From: Chitinophaga pinensis
Lineage (GTDB): Bacteria > Bacteroidota > Bacteroidia > SXHM01
Length of the DNA stretch: 33,757 nucleotides
NCBI GenBank assembly: GCA_945889235.1
Contig: CAMDBK010000005.1
Span: 1 to 33,757, forward strand
Direction of reading: 5' to 3'
Position numbers and translations under genes: made by a program. Position 1 is the first letter of the stretch. Each line of letters begins with the position of its first letter. Shown piece after piece: positions 17,865-26,734 of the stretch. The notes under the pieces are model-generated. The model was not told where the DNA came from, ran no database searches, and worked only from the letters and a program-made list of their open reading frames with translations.

Positions 17865-19052
17865 CTACAATGATTTTAAAAATTTGAGTAACACATCTTT
17901 CTCTGTCTGCGAAAGATTTTGAAACTGAATGTTGCTGTTTTCAGCTTCGCCACCGTGCATTTCAATTGCCTGCTGAATAGTTGTGGCTCTGCCATCGTGC
18001 AATAGAAAATATTGTCCGCCTTGTGAATTTGGTGAAAGACCCAAGCCCCAGAGAGCAGGTGTTCTCCATTCAGATGTTAAAGCTCCTCCTTCTGTATAAC
18101 CATCATCCAAACCACTTCCCATATCATGCAAAAGCAAATCGGTATAGGGATGAAACTCTTTGTTAGAAAGTGCATCAACAGAAGAAAATCCTGTTGTCAA
18201 TGTTTGTTTATGACAGTTTTCACAACCGATATTGATAAACACCTGACCGCCTTGCTGAACTTGTGCATCATCCTGATTACGCTGAATGGGAGCTTTTAAA
18301 GTTTGTAAATAAAACACAACATCATTTACTACTTGCGTGGAAACTTCCGGATCGGTTTCAAGTCCTGAATAAACATCTTTGGGCTCAAACACCGATGTGA
18401 TTCCAATATCCTGATTGTATGCATTTACCGTTTGATGAAGCAGATTATAAGCACCAGCTTTCTTACCAAAACGGCAGATGTATTTTCCATTTTGAGAAAT
18501 TGTATTGTCCAATTCTTCCAGATAATCAGGAATATGTTTCCAGTTAGGAACACCGGAAATACCATCACCATCTGCATCATTCGGGTCAGCCATGGCAAGA
18601 ATATCAGCATCTGAAACCAATTCAATAAATCCCAGACCGGTGTTAGCAGGTGGGGTAAACTTTGATGACGTTGCTCCTGCCGGAATTTGCTCGGGGGTAA
18701 AACCGGGCAATGCACGGTTCTGAAGTTGCGGTGCACCCTGATTTAAAAATTGGTTACCGTTCGTGTCGGGCTGACCGAACCGTGTCAGCGTTGTAAACGG
18801 ATGCCCCTTACCATCCCCGGCATGACAAGTGCCGCAACTTGTGGCTACGAAAATAGAACCGAGTCCTGTTTCAGCAGTAAAAACCTGATTATTAAAAGCC
18901 GCATCACCTTCGAGAAAAATTGCCTGTTGGGCAGAAGTCAGTCCTTCCACTGGACCATCTAATAGTTCATCATCAGCCGGAAGCGATGGAACTAATTTTT
19001 CGCAGGAAACCAGCAGTACAAAGAGGTTTGCAAATAGTATCAGTTGTTTCAT
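17865..19052 (-). CDS. Di-heme oxidoreductase (DHOR / 'thiol oxidoreductase') family lipoprotein
   Basis: Lipobox LFVLLVSCEKL; CGTCHAGDGKGHPFTTLTRFG; CENCHKQTLTTG; EWRTPALWGLGLSPNSQGGQYFLLHDGRATTIQQAIEMHGGEAENS. Start moved from 19088 to ATG 19052. Confidence 0.9.
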   Translation of the reverse strand: MKQLILFANLFVLLVSCEKLVPSLPADDELLDGPVEGLTSAQQAIFLEGDAAFNNQVFTAETGLGSIFVATSCGTCHAGDGKGHPFTTLTRFGQPDTNGNQFLNQGAPQLQNRALPGFTPEQIPAGATSSKFTPPANTGLGFIELVSDADILAMADPNDADGDGISGVPNWKHIPDYLEELDNTISQNGKYICRFGKKAGAYNLLHQTVNAYNQDIGITSVFEPKDVYSGLETDPEVSTQVVNDVVFYLQTLKAPIQRNQDDAQVQQGGQVFINIGCENCHKQTLTTGFSSVDALSNKEFHPYTDLLLHDMGSGLDDGYTEGGALTSEWRTPALWGLGLSPNSQGGQYFLLHDGRATTIQQAIEMHGGEAENSNIQFQNLSQTEKDVLLKFLKSL

Positions 19053-19081
19053 TATATCATAAATTTGAATTAATAACGGCA

Positions 19082-19089
19082 CAAACATA
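19082..19089 (-). promoter_or_regulatory. Candidate -7 box TATGTTTG for the minus-strand redox operon
   Basis: Plus strand CAAACATA = TATGTTTG on minus; 30 nt upstream of ATG 19052. Confidence 0.5.
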
Positions 19090-19095
19090 ATTATT

Positions 19096-19113
19096 TTTTA
19101 GACTAGTCTAAAA
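19096..19113. promoter_or_regulatory. Perfect 18-bp palindrome, putative DtxR/MntR-family operator
   Basis: TTTTAGACTAGTCTAAAA, in the divergent intergenic region next to a DtxR-type regulator gene. Confidence 0.72.
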
Positions 19114-19142
19114 TTTATTTTTATTTTAATCTAAATATATTT

Positions 19143-19150
19143 TACATTTG
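19143..19150 (+). promoter_or_regulatory. -7 box TACATTTG for the DtxR/NRAMP operon
   Basis: TAnnTTTG match 20 nt upstream of ATG 19170. Confidence 0.55.
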
Positions 19151-19169
19151 CAACGAAATTACCGACACA

Positions 19170-19832
19170 ATGAATTCACTCACCGAAGAAAACTACCTCA
19201 AAGCAATTTACAAATTAGTGGCTGGTGAAAAAGGTGCGGTTACAACCAACGCTATTGCCCAAAAAATGAACACCAAAGCGGCTTCGGTAACAGATATGCT
19301 GAAAAAACTTTCTGACAAAAAACTGATTAATTATGAAAAATATTACGGTGTAAAACTCACTATAAAAGGCGAAAAAATCGCCCTCACTATCATCCGCAAA
19401 CACCGCCTCTGGGAAATGTTTTTGGTAGAAAAATTAGAGTTCGGCTGGGATGAAGTGCATGACCTTGCCGAACAATTAGAGCACATTAATTCAGAAAAAT
19501 TAGTGGAACAAATTGATAAATTTCTTGACTATCCTAAAGTTGACCCGCATGGCGACCCTATTCCTGATTCAAATGGAAAACTGCAAATTCAGAAGTCTGC
19601 ACTATTATCTACGTTCAAAAAAAATGAAGTGTGTATGATGACAGGTGTTGTTGACCACAGCCCTACTTTTCTGCAATACCTTGCCAAAACAGAACTAACC
19701 TTAGGCAGTACCATAAAAATAAATGACATCAATGATTTTGACCGTTCGCTGCAAATAGCTGTAAACAAAGGCAAAGCTTTTTTCATCAGCAACGAGGTGG
19801 CAAAAAATATTTTAGCAACAGCAAAGCAATGA
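19170..19832 (+). CDS. DtxR/MntR-family metal-dependent transcriptional regulator
   Basis: TEENYLKAIYKLVAGEKGAVTTNAIAQKMNTKAASVTDMLKKLSDKKLINYEKYYGVKLTIKGEKIALTIIRKHRLWEMFLVEKLEFGWDEVHDLAEQLEH; C-terminal FeoA-like region. Confidence 0.93.
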   Translation: MNSLTEENYLKAIYKLVAGEKGAVTTNAIAQKMNTKAASVTDMLKKLSDKKLINYEKYYGVKLTIKGEKIALTIIRKHRLWEMFLVEKLEFGWDEVHDLAEQLEHINSEKLVEQIDKFLDYPKVDPHGDPIPDSNGKLQIQKSALLSTFKKNEVCMMTGVVDHSPTFLQYLAKTELTLGSTIKINDINDFDRSLQIAVNKGKAFFISNEVAKNILATAKQ

Positions 19833-21706
19833 AATACCATTCAGGAAAATCATTGGAAGAGGTTCACGGAAGCGTTGACACAGCAAAGAAAACAGGATTT
19901 TCTAAAAAATTATTTGCCTTTCTTGGTCCGGCATATCTGGTAAGCGTTGGTTACATGGATCCGGGAAACTGGGCAACGGATATTGCCGGTGGCAGCAAAT
20001 TCGGATACCAATTGTTGTGGGTATTATTGATGAGCAACCTTATGGCCTTGATGCTGCAAAGCCTGAGCGCTCGTTTAGGATTAGTGCGCGGAATGGATTT
20101 AGCACAGGCATCACGCGCAACCTATCATCCTGTTATTAATTTTTTCAACTGGCTGCTTGCTGAAATAGCCATTGCCGCCTGCGACCTTGCCGAAGTAATC
20201 GGTATGGCAATCGGACTTCAATTATTGTTTGGTCTTCCTTTGCTGGTTGGTGTTTCCATAACGGTTGCAGATACGCTGTTGCTGCTGGTTTTGCAACGCT
20301 ATGGCATGCGCAAAATGGAAGCATTTATTCTCGCGTTAATTGCAACAATAGGCGTAGCATTTATTGCAGAACTTATTTTTGCAAAGCCAGATGGCGCTGA
20401 ACTGGTAAAAGGTTTTATACCATCTGCCCTGAATGCTGATGCACTTTATATAGCCATCGGAATTATTGGTGCAACGGTAATGCCGCACAATCTGTATTTA
20501 CATTCTTCATTGGTGCAAACACGGAAATTTGAACGTACCTCAAAAGGAATATGGGAAGCCATTAAGTTCAATTTTATTGATACCGCTATTGCACTTAACC
20601 TTGCGCTATTTGTAAATGCAGCAATATTAATTCTTGCTGCCGCTGCATTTTTCACCAACGGATTAAATGAAGTTTCAGAAATTCAGGATGCTCACAAATT
20701 ACTAAATGATGTTCTTGGAACAAGCCTTGCTCCCGCTCTTTTTGCTATAGCCCTCATTGCATCAGGCCAAAGTTCAACTCTTACCGGAACCTTATCGGGA
20801 CAAATTGTAATGGAAGGTTATTTGAATTTACGTATTCAGCCATGGCTTCGAAGATTAATTACTCGCTTGATTGCAATTATACCCGCATTTATTGTCATCT
20901 ATCTTTTTGGTGAAGGTGCAACCGGACAACTCCTTATATTAAGTCAGGTAATATTAAGCATGCAGTTAGGGTTTGCGGTAATTCCTCTTATCCATTTCAC
21001 CAGCAATAAAAAGCAGATGGGTGAATTTGCCATAAAACTTTGGGTGAAAATTTTAGCGTGGCTAATCGCGTTGATTATTGTTTCACTCAATGCCAAACTT
21101 GTAATTGAAAAAATAGGCGAATGGATAAGCGCTTCACAAAATCCGGCAATACTCTATTTAACGGTTGTGCCGCTGATTATTGCAGCAGGTCTGTTATTGT
21201 TGTATATTACCTTTGGTCCTTTATTAGAGAAAAGAATGCAGAAAGAAAGCAAGGTTCCTGATGGTTCGCCATTGGATTTAAAAATCAGTACCGAGAAAAA
21301 ATACAGGCGCATTGGAGTTACTGTGGATTTCAGCAACAGCGACAGCAAAGCAATAAGTCACGCCATTTCCCAGGGAAGCAAAGAGGCTGAATATGTTTTA
21401 ATTCATATTGTGGAAACTGCCGGAGCGCGTCTTATGGACAGTGAGATTGATGACCTTGAAACTGAAACCGATAAACAGAACTTAGAAAAATACAAGACAG
21501 AATTAGCTTCAAAAGGTTTTTCTGTTGAAATAAAGCTCGGCTTCGGAAACCCCAAAAAGAGTATTCCTGAAATAGTGAATTCAACTAATTGTGATTTACT
21601 GGTAATGGGCGCTCACGGTCACCGCGGATTAAAAGATATTATTCTGGGAACCACGCTTGAGGCCGTTCGACACAACATTTCAATTCCACTTTTGATTGTA
21701 AAATAG
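19829..21706 (+). CDS. mntH: NRAMP-family Mn2+/Fe2+ transporter with C-terminal UspA domain
   Basis: GPAYLVSVGYMDPGNWATDIAGGS, GATVMPHNLYLHSSLVQTR, ASGQSSTLTGTLSGQIVMEG (NRAMP); C-terminal ~140 aa KKYRRIGVTVDFSNSDSKAISHAI...CDLLVMGAHGHRGLKDIILGTTLEAVRHNISIPLLIVK is UspA. Confidence 0.94.
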   Translation: MKYHSGKSLEEVHGSVDTAKKTGFSKKLFAFLGPAYLVSVGYMDPGNWATDIAGGSKFGYQLLWVLLMSNLMALMLQSLSARLGLVRGMDLAQASRATYHPVINFFNWLLAEIAIAACDLAEVIGMAIGLQLLFGLPLLVGVSITVADTLLLLVLQRYGMRKMEAFILALIATIGVAFIAELIFAKPDGAELVKGFIPSALNADALYIAIGIIGATVMPHNLYLHSSLVQTRKFERTSKGIWEAIKFNFIDTAIALNLALFVNAAILILAAAAFFTNGLNEVSEIQDAHKLLNDVLGTSLAPALFAIALIASGQSSTLTGTLSGQIVMEGYLNLRIQPWLRRLITRLIAIIPAFIVIYLFGEGATGQLLILSQVILSMQLGFAVIPLIHFTSNKKQMGEFAIKLWVKILAWLIALIIVSLNAKLVIEKIGEWISASQNPAILYLTVVPLIIAAGLLLLYITFGPLLEKRMQKESKVPDGSPLDLKISTEKKYRRIGVTVDFSNSDSKAISHAISQGSKEAEYVLIHIVETAGARLMDSEIDDLETETDKQNLEKYKTELASKGFSVEIKLGFGNPKKSIPEIVNSTNCDLLVMGAHGHRGLKDIILGTTLEAVRHNISIPLLIVK

Positions 21707-21831
21707 TCACCCTAATTGACCATTCACAATTATTGGCTGGTTTTTCATTTTCCACTATCAATTATCCATTGTTCATTATGGTAAAACCTTAATTGGTCGA
21801 ACTGCGTATTAGCCTTCACTTTATTTAAATA

Positions 21832-23163
21832 ATGGCAAAAAAATACGCTCTTATTCCCGCCCTATTGCTCACTGTTGCAGCAACAGAAGCTCAAAACCTT
21901 GTTCCAAACCCAAGCTTTGAAGAACATACGGTTTGTCCTAAAGAATTAGGCAAACGTCAGCTCTACATCGAAAACTGGATTCAGCCAACTGCCGGCTCAA
22001 TAGATTATTTCCACCGCTGCAGTGATAAGTGTGGAGTACCCGATAACGTAGTTGGATATCAGGAAGCAATGAGCGGTGACGGTTATATAGGACTTACCGT
22101 TTATCACGAGCGTTACAGGGTTTATGCACAGGCTCTTTTAAAACAACCCCTGGTTGCCGGAAAAAGCTATTCAGTTGAATTCAGCATTTGTCTTGCCGAA
22201 AATTCAAAATATGCAATTGGCAACATAGGCGCCTACTTTTCACCCGATAAAATATCAAGTGTAGTTGAAACTACCTTTGAATGTTATGAAAGTGTTGCAT
22301 CTGAGGGCGGATTTAAATTAAACCCCGGACCTTGCAGACCTCAGGTAAATAACCTGAGCGAAAACTTTTTAAAAGATACTAAGAACTGGAAAAAAGTTAC
22401 CGGAAGCTTTACAGCAAAGGGTGGCGAGAAATACATAACCATCGGTAATTTTTTCAGCAAAGTAAAAACCCCTTATATGCCATCCCCTTCCTTGGGTAAA
22501 GGTGAATATGCTTATTATTATATTGATGATGTTGCCGTAGTTGAAACCGGAACTTCTGCCGAACCATTCTTTGTTTCTTCAAATGTTAGTCCTGTAGCCG
22601 GACTGGCTCAGAAAAATCCTGCATGGAAAGAAGAAGCGCTTAAAGAAAAAGCGCCTGCTGAACAATTAATTGACCCGCTTTCTATTAAGGAAATGATGAA
22701 CGAGCAGGAAATTGACAAAAAAATTCAGGAAGTACGCCAGAAACTGGAAGAGCTGAAAGCCATCAATCAGGCGCTTACACAGCAAAAAGCAATTGTTCAG
22801 GCAAAAGCTCAGCCCGATGCAAAACCCACAGTTCTTGAACGCTTATATTTTGCAAAAGCCAAAGCTGAAATCCTTCCTCAGTCTGAGGCCGAGTTAATCA
22901 AGTTGGTTAATATGATGAACAACAGTATTGGTATGAATATACGTATTGACGGACACACCGATGAAAGCGGAAATGAAGAAGGCAATAAAAAACTTTCCTT
23001 GCAGCGTGCTCAGGCTGTAGTTAATTTCCTGGTCATGTTTGACATTGACCCTACCCGCATGACCTATAACGGTTTCGGAAGTTCAAAGCCAATTGCAAAA
23101 AATGATACCGAAGAAGGCCGGAAAATGAACAGGCGCGTTGAGTTTACCATTACAAAGAAGTAA
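21832..23163 (+). CDS. OmpA-family protein with N-terminal NPSFE-type domain
   Basis: NLVPNPSFEEHTVCP at the N-terminus; C-terminal IRIDGHTDESGNEEGNKKLSLQRAQAVVNFLVMFDIDPTRMTYNGFGSSKPIAKNDTEEGRKMNRRVEFTI. Confidence 0.9.
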   Translation: MAKKYALIPALLLTVAATEAQNLVPNPSFEEHTVCPKELGKRQLYIENWIQPTAGSIDYFHRCSDKCGVPDNVVGYQEAMSGDGYIGLTVYHERYRVYAQALLKQPLVAGKSYSVEFSICLAENSKYAIGNIGAYFSPDKISSVVETTFECYESVASEGGFKLNPGPCRPQVNNLSENFLKDTKNWKKVTGSFTAKGGEKYITIGNFFSKVKTPYMPSPSLGKGEYAYYYIDDVAVVETGTSAEPFFVSSNVSPVAGLAQKNPAWKEEALKEKAPAEQLIDPLSIKEMMNEQEIDKKIQEVRQKLEELKAINQALTQQKAIVQAKAQPDAKPTVLERLYFAKAKAEILPQSEAELIKLVNMMNNSIGMNIRIDGHTDESGNEEGNKKLSLQRAQAVVNFLVMFDIDPTRMTYNGFGSSKPIAKNDTEEGRKMNRRVEFTITKK

Positions 23164-23255
23164 ATTCAGCTACTGCATATATAAATCTTACATCAACTTG
23201 AATTACATCAAAAAAAGGAGCTTTATTTAAAGAAAAATAAATTAGCCTATTTCCA

Positions 23256-23263
23256 TATCTTTG
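23256..23263 (+). promoter_or_regulatory. -7 box TATCTTTG upstream of rocD
   Basis: TAnnTTTG match 17 nt upstream of the first ATG. Confidence 0.55.
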
Positions 23264-23279
23264 CTACAAAATAAAGAAC

Positions 23280-24515
23280 ATGGAAATGATGTTGGAATCA
23301 AAAACAAAAGCACAACAGGCTATTGAGTTGGAGGATAAATACGGAGCGCATAATTATCATCCGCTTCCGGTTGTGCTATCAAAAGGCGAAGGTGTTTATG
23401 TCTGGGATACAGAAGGCAAAAAATACTTTGATTTTCTTTCTGCTTATTCAGCATTAAATCAGGGTCACAATCACCCAAAAATTGTGAACGCTTTGATTGA
23501 ACAGATTCAGCAACTTTCACTCACTTCACGTGCGTTTTATAATGATACACTAGGCAAATACGAAAAATACATTACCGCTTATTTTGGCTATGATAAAGTG
23601 TTGCCTATGAACACCGGTGCTGAGGGTGTTGAAACAGCACTGAAACTTGCGCGCAAATGGGCTTACACAAAAAAAGGTGTTGCCGAAAATCAAGCAAAAA
23701 TTATTGTCTGCGAAGGAAATTTTCACGGGCGTACTATCAGCGTAGTTTCAGCATCAACAGACCCCGACTCCTATTCAGGTTTTGGTCCGTACACTCCGGG
23801 TTTTATAAAAATTCCTTACAACAATATTAAAGCACTTGAAAATGCTTTGCAGGATAAAACAGTTGCCGGTTTTTTGGTTGAACCCATACAAGGTGAAGCA
23901 GGTGTAGTAGTTCCCGATGAGGGCTATCTGTCTTCATGCGCTGAATTGTGCAAAAAAAACAATGTGTTATTTATTGCAGACGAAGTGCAGACCGGACTTT
24001 GCAGAACAGGAAAACTACTGGCTTGCGAACATGAAAATGTTCGTCCCGATGTATTGATATTAGGTAAAGCTTTATCTGGTGGGATTTATCCGGTTTCTGC
24101 TGTTTTAGCAGATGATGAAATAATGTTATGCATCAAACCGGGTGAGCATGGCTCTACCTATGGCGGAAACCCCGTTGCAGCAAAGGTTAGTATAGCTGCC
24201 CTTGAAGTTTTAAATGAAGAAAAACTTGCTGAGAATTCTGAGCGACTTGGTGAAATTCTTGGCAAAGAATTAAGAAACATTAAATCAGAAATGATAAAAC
24301 TTGTTCGTGGAAAAGGCTTGTTTTATGCAATTATTGTTACTCCCAAAAACGGAAAAACCGCATGGGATATTTGCCTTAAACTTGCAGAGAATGGTTTGCT
24401 TGCAAAACCCACACACGGAGATATTATACGCTTTGCGCCACCGCTGATTATTACTGAAGAACAATTGCTGGAATGCACTGCGATAATTAAAAACACGATT
24501 GAGTCGTTTGAATAA
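23280..24515 (+). CDS. rocD: Ornithine--oxo-acid aminotransferase
   Basis: [129 protein letters not shown]. Confidence 0.96.
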   Translation: MEMMLESKTKAQQAIELEDKYGAHNYHPLPVVLSKGEGVYVWDTEGKKYFDFLSAYSALNQGHNHPKIVNALIEQIQQLSLTSRAFYNDTLGKYEKYITAYFGYDKVLPMNTGAEGVETALKLARKWAYTKKGVAENQAKIIVCEGNFHGRTISVVSASTDPDSYSGFGPYTPGFIKIPYNNIKALENALQDKTVAGFLVEPIQGEAGVVVPDEGYLSSCAELCKKNNVLFIADEVQTGLCRTGKLLACEHENVRPDVLILGKALSGGIYPVSAVLADDEIMLCIKPGEHGSTYGGNPVAAKVSIAALEVLNEEKLAENSERLGEILGKELRNIKSEMIKLVRGKGLFYAIIVTPKNGKTAWDICLKLAENGLLAKPTHGDIIRFAPPLIITEEQLLECTAIIKNTIESFE

Positions 24516-24941
24516 ATGAAATCATTTTTCATTTTTTGTTTTTCAGTTATTGCTGTCAGTAGCGTTGCGCAATCGCACTATAGTGGCAGAGACCTGCATG
24601 CACTTGGTTTCTATATGATAACCAGCGACACCACTGCACTTGAAAGAGTAGAAAATAATGACCTTTATTTTTTCGGAAAGACTATTTTACATCACAACGA
24701 AATTTATTTGAAACATATAAAAGACGATGACCTTTATTTTCTGGCAAAAAACCTGCTTAAACCTGAGGGAAAAGAAATGGACTTCATCAAAAATGATGAT
24801 TGGTTTTACTTTGGGGCTGCGGTAAAAGAAAAGACTACGCCCTATCTCGACAATATAAAAGAAGATAATATTTATTACCTCGGCAAAGCGCTGCTCACAA
24901 GGGATTTGGGATTTTTAAATAAGATTTCAAGAGACGAATGA
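24516..24941 (+). CDS. Small secreted protein with ~4 degenerate 23-24-aa tandem repeats, unknown function
   Basis: Signal peptide FFIFCFSVIAVSSVAQS, then ...VENNDLYFFGKTIL / IKDDDLYFLAKNLL / IKNDDWFYFGAAVK / IKEDNIYYLGKALL. Starts directly after the rocD stop and overlaps miaE by 4 nt. Confidence 0.75.
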   Translation: MKSFFIFCFSVIAVSSVAQSHYSGRDLHALGFYMITSDTTALERVENNDLYFFGKTILHHNEIYLKHIKDDDLYFLAKNLLKPEGKEMDFIKNDDWFYFGAAVKEKTTPYLDNIKEDNIYYLGKALLTRDLGFLNKISRDE

Positions 24942-25522
24942 AACTTGCTCCCGAGCTCAAAGCCGCCTCACCACAAGCCTGGCTTGATTGCGTGCTCAAC
25001 GACTTCAACAGTTTTTTACAAGACCATGCCGATTGCGAACGCAAAGCAAGTTCAATGGCATTAAGCTTTGTAGCAAAAATGCCCGACCGCACTGAGATAA
25101 TTCCTGAACTGATTGAAACCGCCTTGGAAGAACTTGAACACTTTCAGCAAGTATATCAACTGATGGAAAAACGCGGTGTTCAACTGCGAAAAGAAATGTC
25201 GGAAGATGCGTATGTAAGTGCATTGATAAAACTCTGTCGCAGTGACAGAGAAGCAAGAACGCTGGACAGAATGTTATTAGCTTCCATTATTGAATGTCGC
25301 GGTGCAGAGCGGTTTAAATTAGTTTGTGATGCTTTACAGGATGAAGAACTAAAACTTTTTTACCGTGACCTGTGGACATCAGAAGCCAAGCACGGAAATA
25401 TTTTTGTGAAATTTGCTTTGCTTTATTTTAATGAAAAAGAAATAAACGAACGGCTGGAATATTTTACTACAAAGGAAGCTGAAGTGATGCTGGGTTTGCC
25501 TATTCGTGCGGCTTTACACTAA
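24938..25522 (+). CDS. miaE: tRNA-(ms2io6A)-hydroxylase MiaE family
   Basis: DHADCERKASSMALSFVAKMPDR...ALEELEHFQQVYQLMEKRGV...MLLASIIECRGAERFKLV...DLWTSEAKHGNIFVKFA: MiaE di-iron ligands (E..H). Confidence 0.9.
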   Translation: MKLAPELKAASPQAWLDCVLNDFNSFLQDHADCERKASSMALSFVAKMPDRTEIIPELIETALEELEHFQQVYQLMEKRGVQLRKEMSEDAYVSALIKLCRSDREARTLDRMLLASIIECRGAERFKLVCDALQDEELKLFYRDLWTSEAKHGNIFVKFALLYFNEKEINERLEYFTTKEAEVMLGLPIRAALH

Positions 25523-26734
25523 ATGAATTTCAAAAATTCTCTTGCAGCTAAATTTGCACTTACAATAATTACAGTTGTAATTCTTGTTCTATTTTTAGCC
25601 CTTGCCGACAGGCTTTACGGTAATTATTTTAAAAAAAATACCAAAGAACTTATTTATCCGCCATACAGCAAAGCGCATCACCAAAGCAGCGAGTTTGATA
25701 TAACGGTAAAAATAAATTCCCTGGGTTTTCGTGATTACGAATACCCTTTGCACAAAAAGAAAAAGCACCGCATTGCTGTCATTGGTGATTCATTCACCTT
25801 TGGTTGGGGCGTTGATTTAGAAGATTGCTGGGTAAAAATTTTGGAAAAAGAACTGAACGAAAATGGGCTTGATGTTGAAATTCTTAATCTTGGCAAAGGT
25901 GGTGCGGGTCCTGCTGATTATACAAAAATTGCAGAAAAAGGAATTCCACTTTTAAAACCTGACTTAGTTGTTATAGGCGTTTTGCAGGCAAATGATTTAC
26001 ATCAACTCATTCATGCTTATGATAGTCTTCCGGTTCCGCAAGTACAGGCAGAGCCTAAATCTTTTATTTCAATAAAAGTAAATGGCTTGCTTACCCGTGC
26101 TTTCCCAAATTTCATGCATATTATTTCTATTAACAGGTCTGATATTAGCAGCGACTGGAAACGATATGCACCTGCAATTCTGAATAGTTTTAAGACTAAA
26201 CAAAGTGATAGATTTAATGAACTAAATGAAAAATTACAAACTGATTTTAAATCAGGAACATTAAATCCTTGGCTTATTTCACAGGCAGTTTATTATCCTG
26301 ATTATTTTACACAAACTCTTGACACCACTGACCTTGATGTAGTAATAGGAATTTCAGCAATGGCAGATTTTTTTTCCTCTATACAAAAAACCTGTTCCGA
26401 AAATAATTCTGAACTTATAGTTCTATCAATTCCTAATCTACCCTATTCATCAAAAGAAGAAATGCTTTCACTAAAAAAATATGGATTTGAAATTCCTGAT
26501 TCAATTTATGGAAATCCGTTATCTGATAAAACAATACAGATGGCAGCCGAAGAATCAGGAATTGAGTTTTATTCCGCTTCAGAAAATTTTATAAATCTTC
26601 AAGGTTTTAAAAACCTTGAAGATTTGCAAACCAATTTGTATTACCCGTTTGACGGGCATTTCACCAAAGAAGGCAACCGCATATTTGCTGCAGCAGTAAA
26701 AGAGTTTTTTGAAACTAAAGTGAAAGCTAACTAA
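25523..26734 (+). CDS. SGNH/GDSL-hydrolase-fold membrane-anchored protein
   Basis: N-terminal TM helix; INSLGFRDYEY; IAVIGDSFTFGWGVDLEDCWVKILEKEL; DLVVIGVLQANDL; C-terminal YPFDGHFTKEGNRIFAAAVKEFF (DxxH). Confidence 0.85.
   Translation: MNFKNSLAAKFALTIITVVILVLFLALADRLYGNYFKKNTKELIYPPYSKAHHQSSEFDITVKINSLGFRDYEYPLHKKKKHRIAVIGDSFTFGWGVDLEDCWVKILEKELNENGLDVEILNLGKGGAGPADYTKIAEKGIPLLKPDLVVIGVLQANDLHQLIHAYDSLPVPQVQAEPKSFISIKVNGLLTRAFPNFMHIISINRSDISSDWKRYAPAILNSFKTKQSDRFNELNEKLQTDFKSGTLNPWLISQAVYYPDYFTQTLDTTDLDVVIGISAMADFFSSIQKTCSENNSELIVLSIPNLPYSSKEEMLSLKKYGFEIPDSIYGNPLSDKTIQMAAEESGIEFYSASENFINLQGFKNLEDLQTNLYYPFDGHFTKEGNRIFAAAVKEFFETKVKAN
26593..26625. repeat. Repeat family D: palindrome with 15-bp perfect arms, inside the SGNH hydrolase CDS
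   Basis: AAATCTTCAAGGTTT-TAA-AAACCTTGAAGATTT; contributes NLQGFKNLEDL in frame. Confidence 0.93.
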
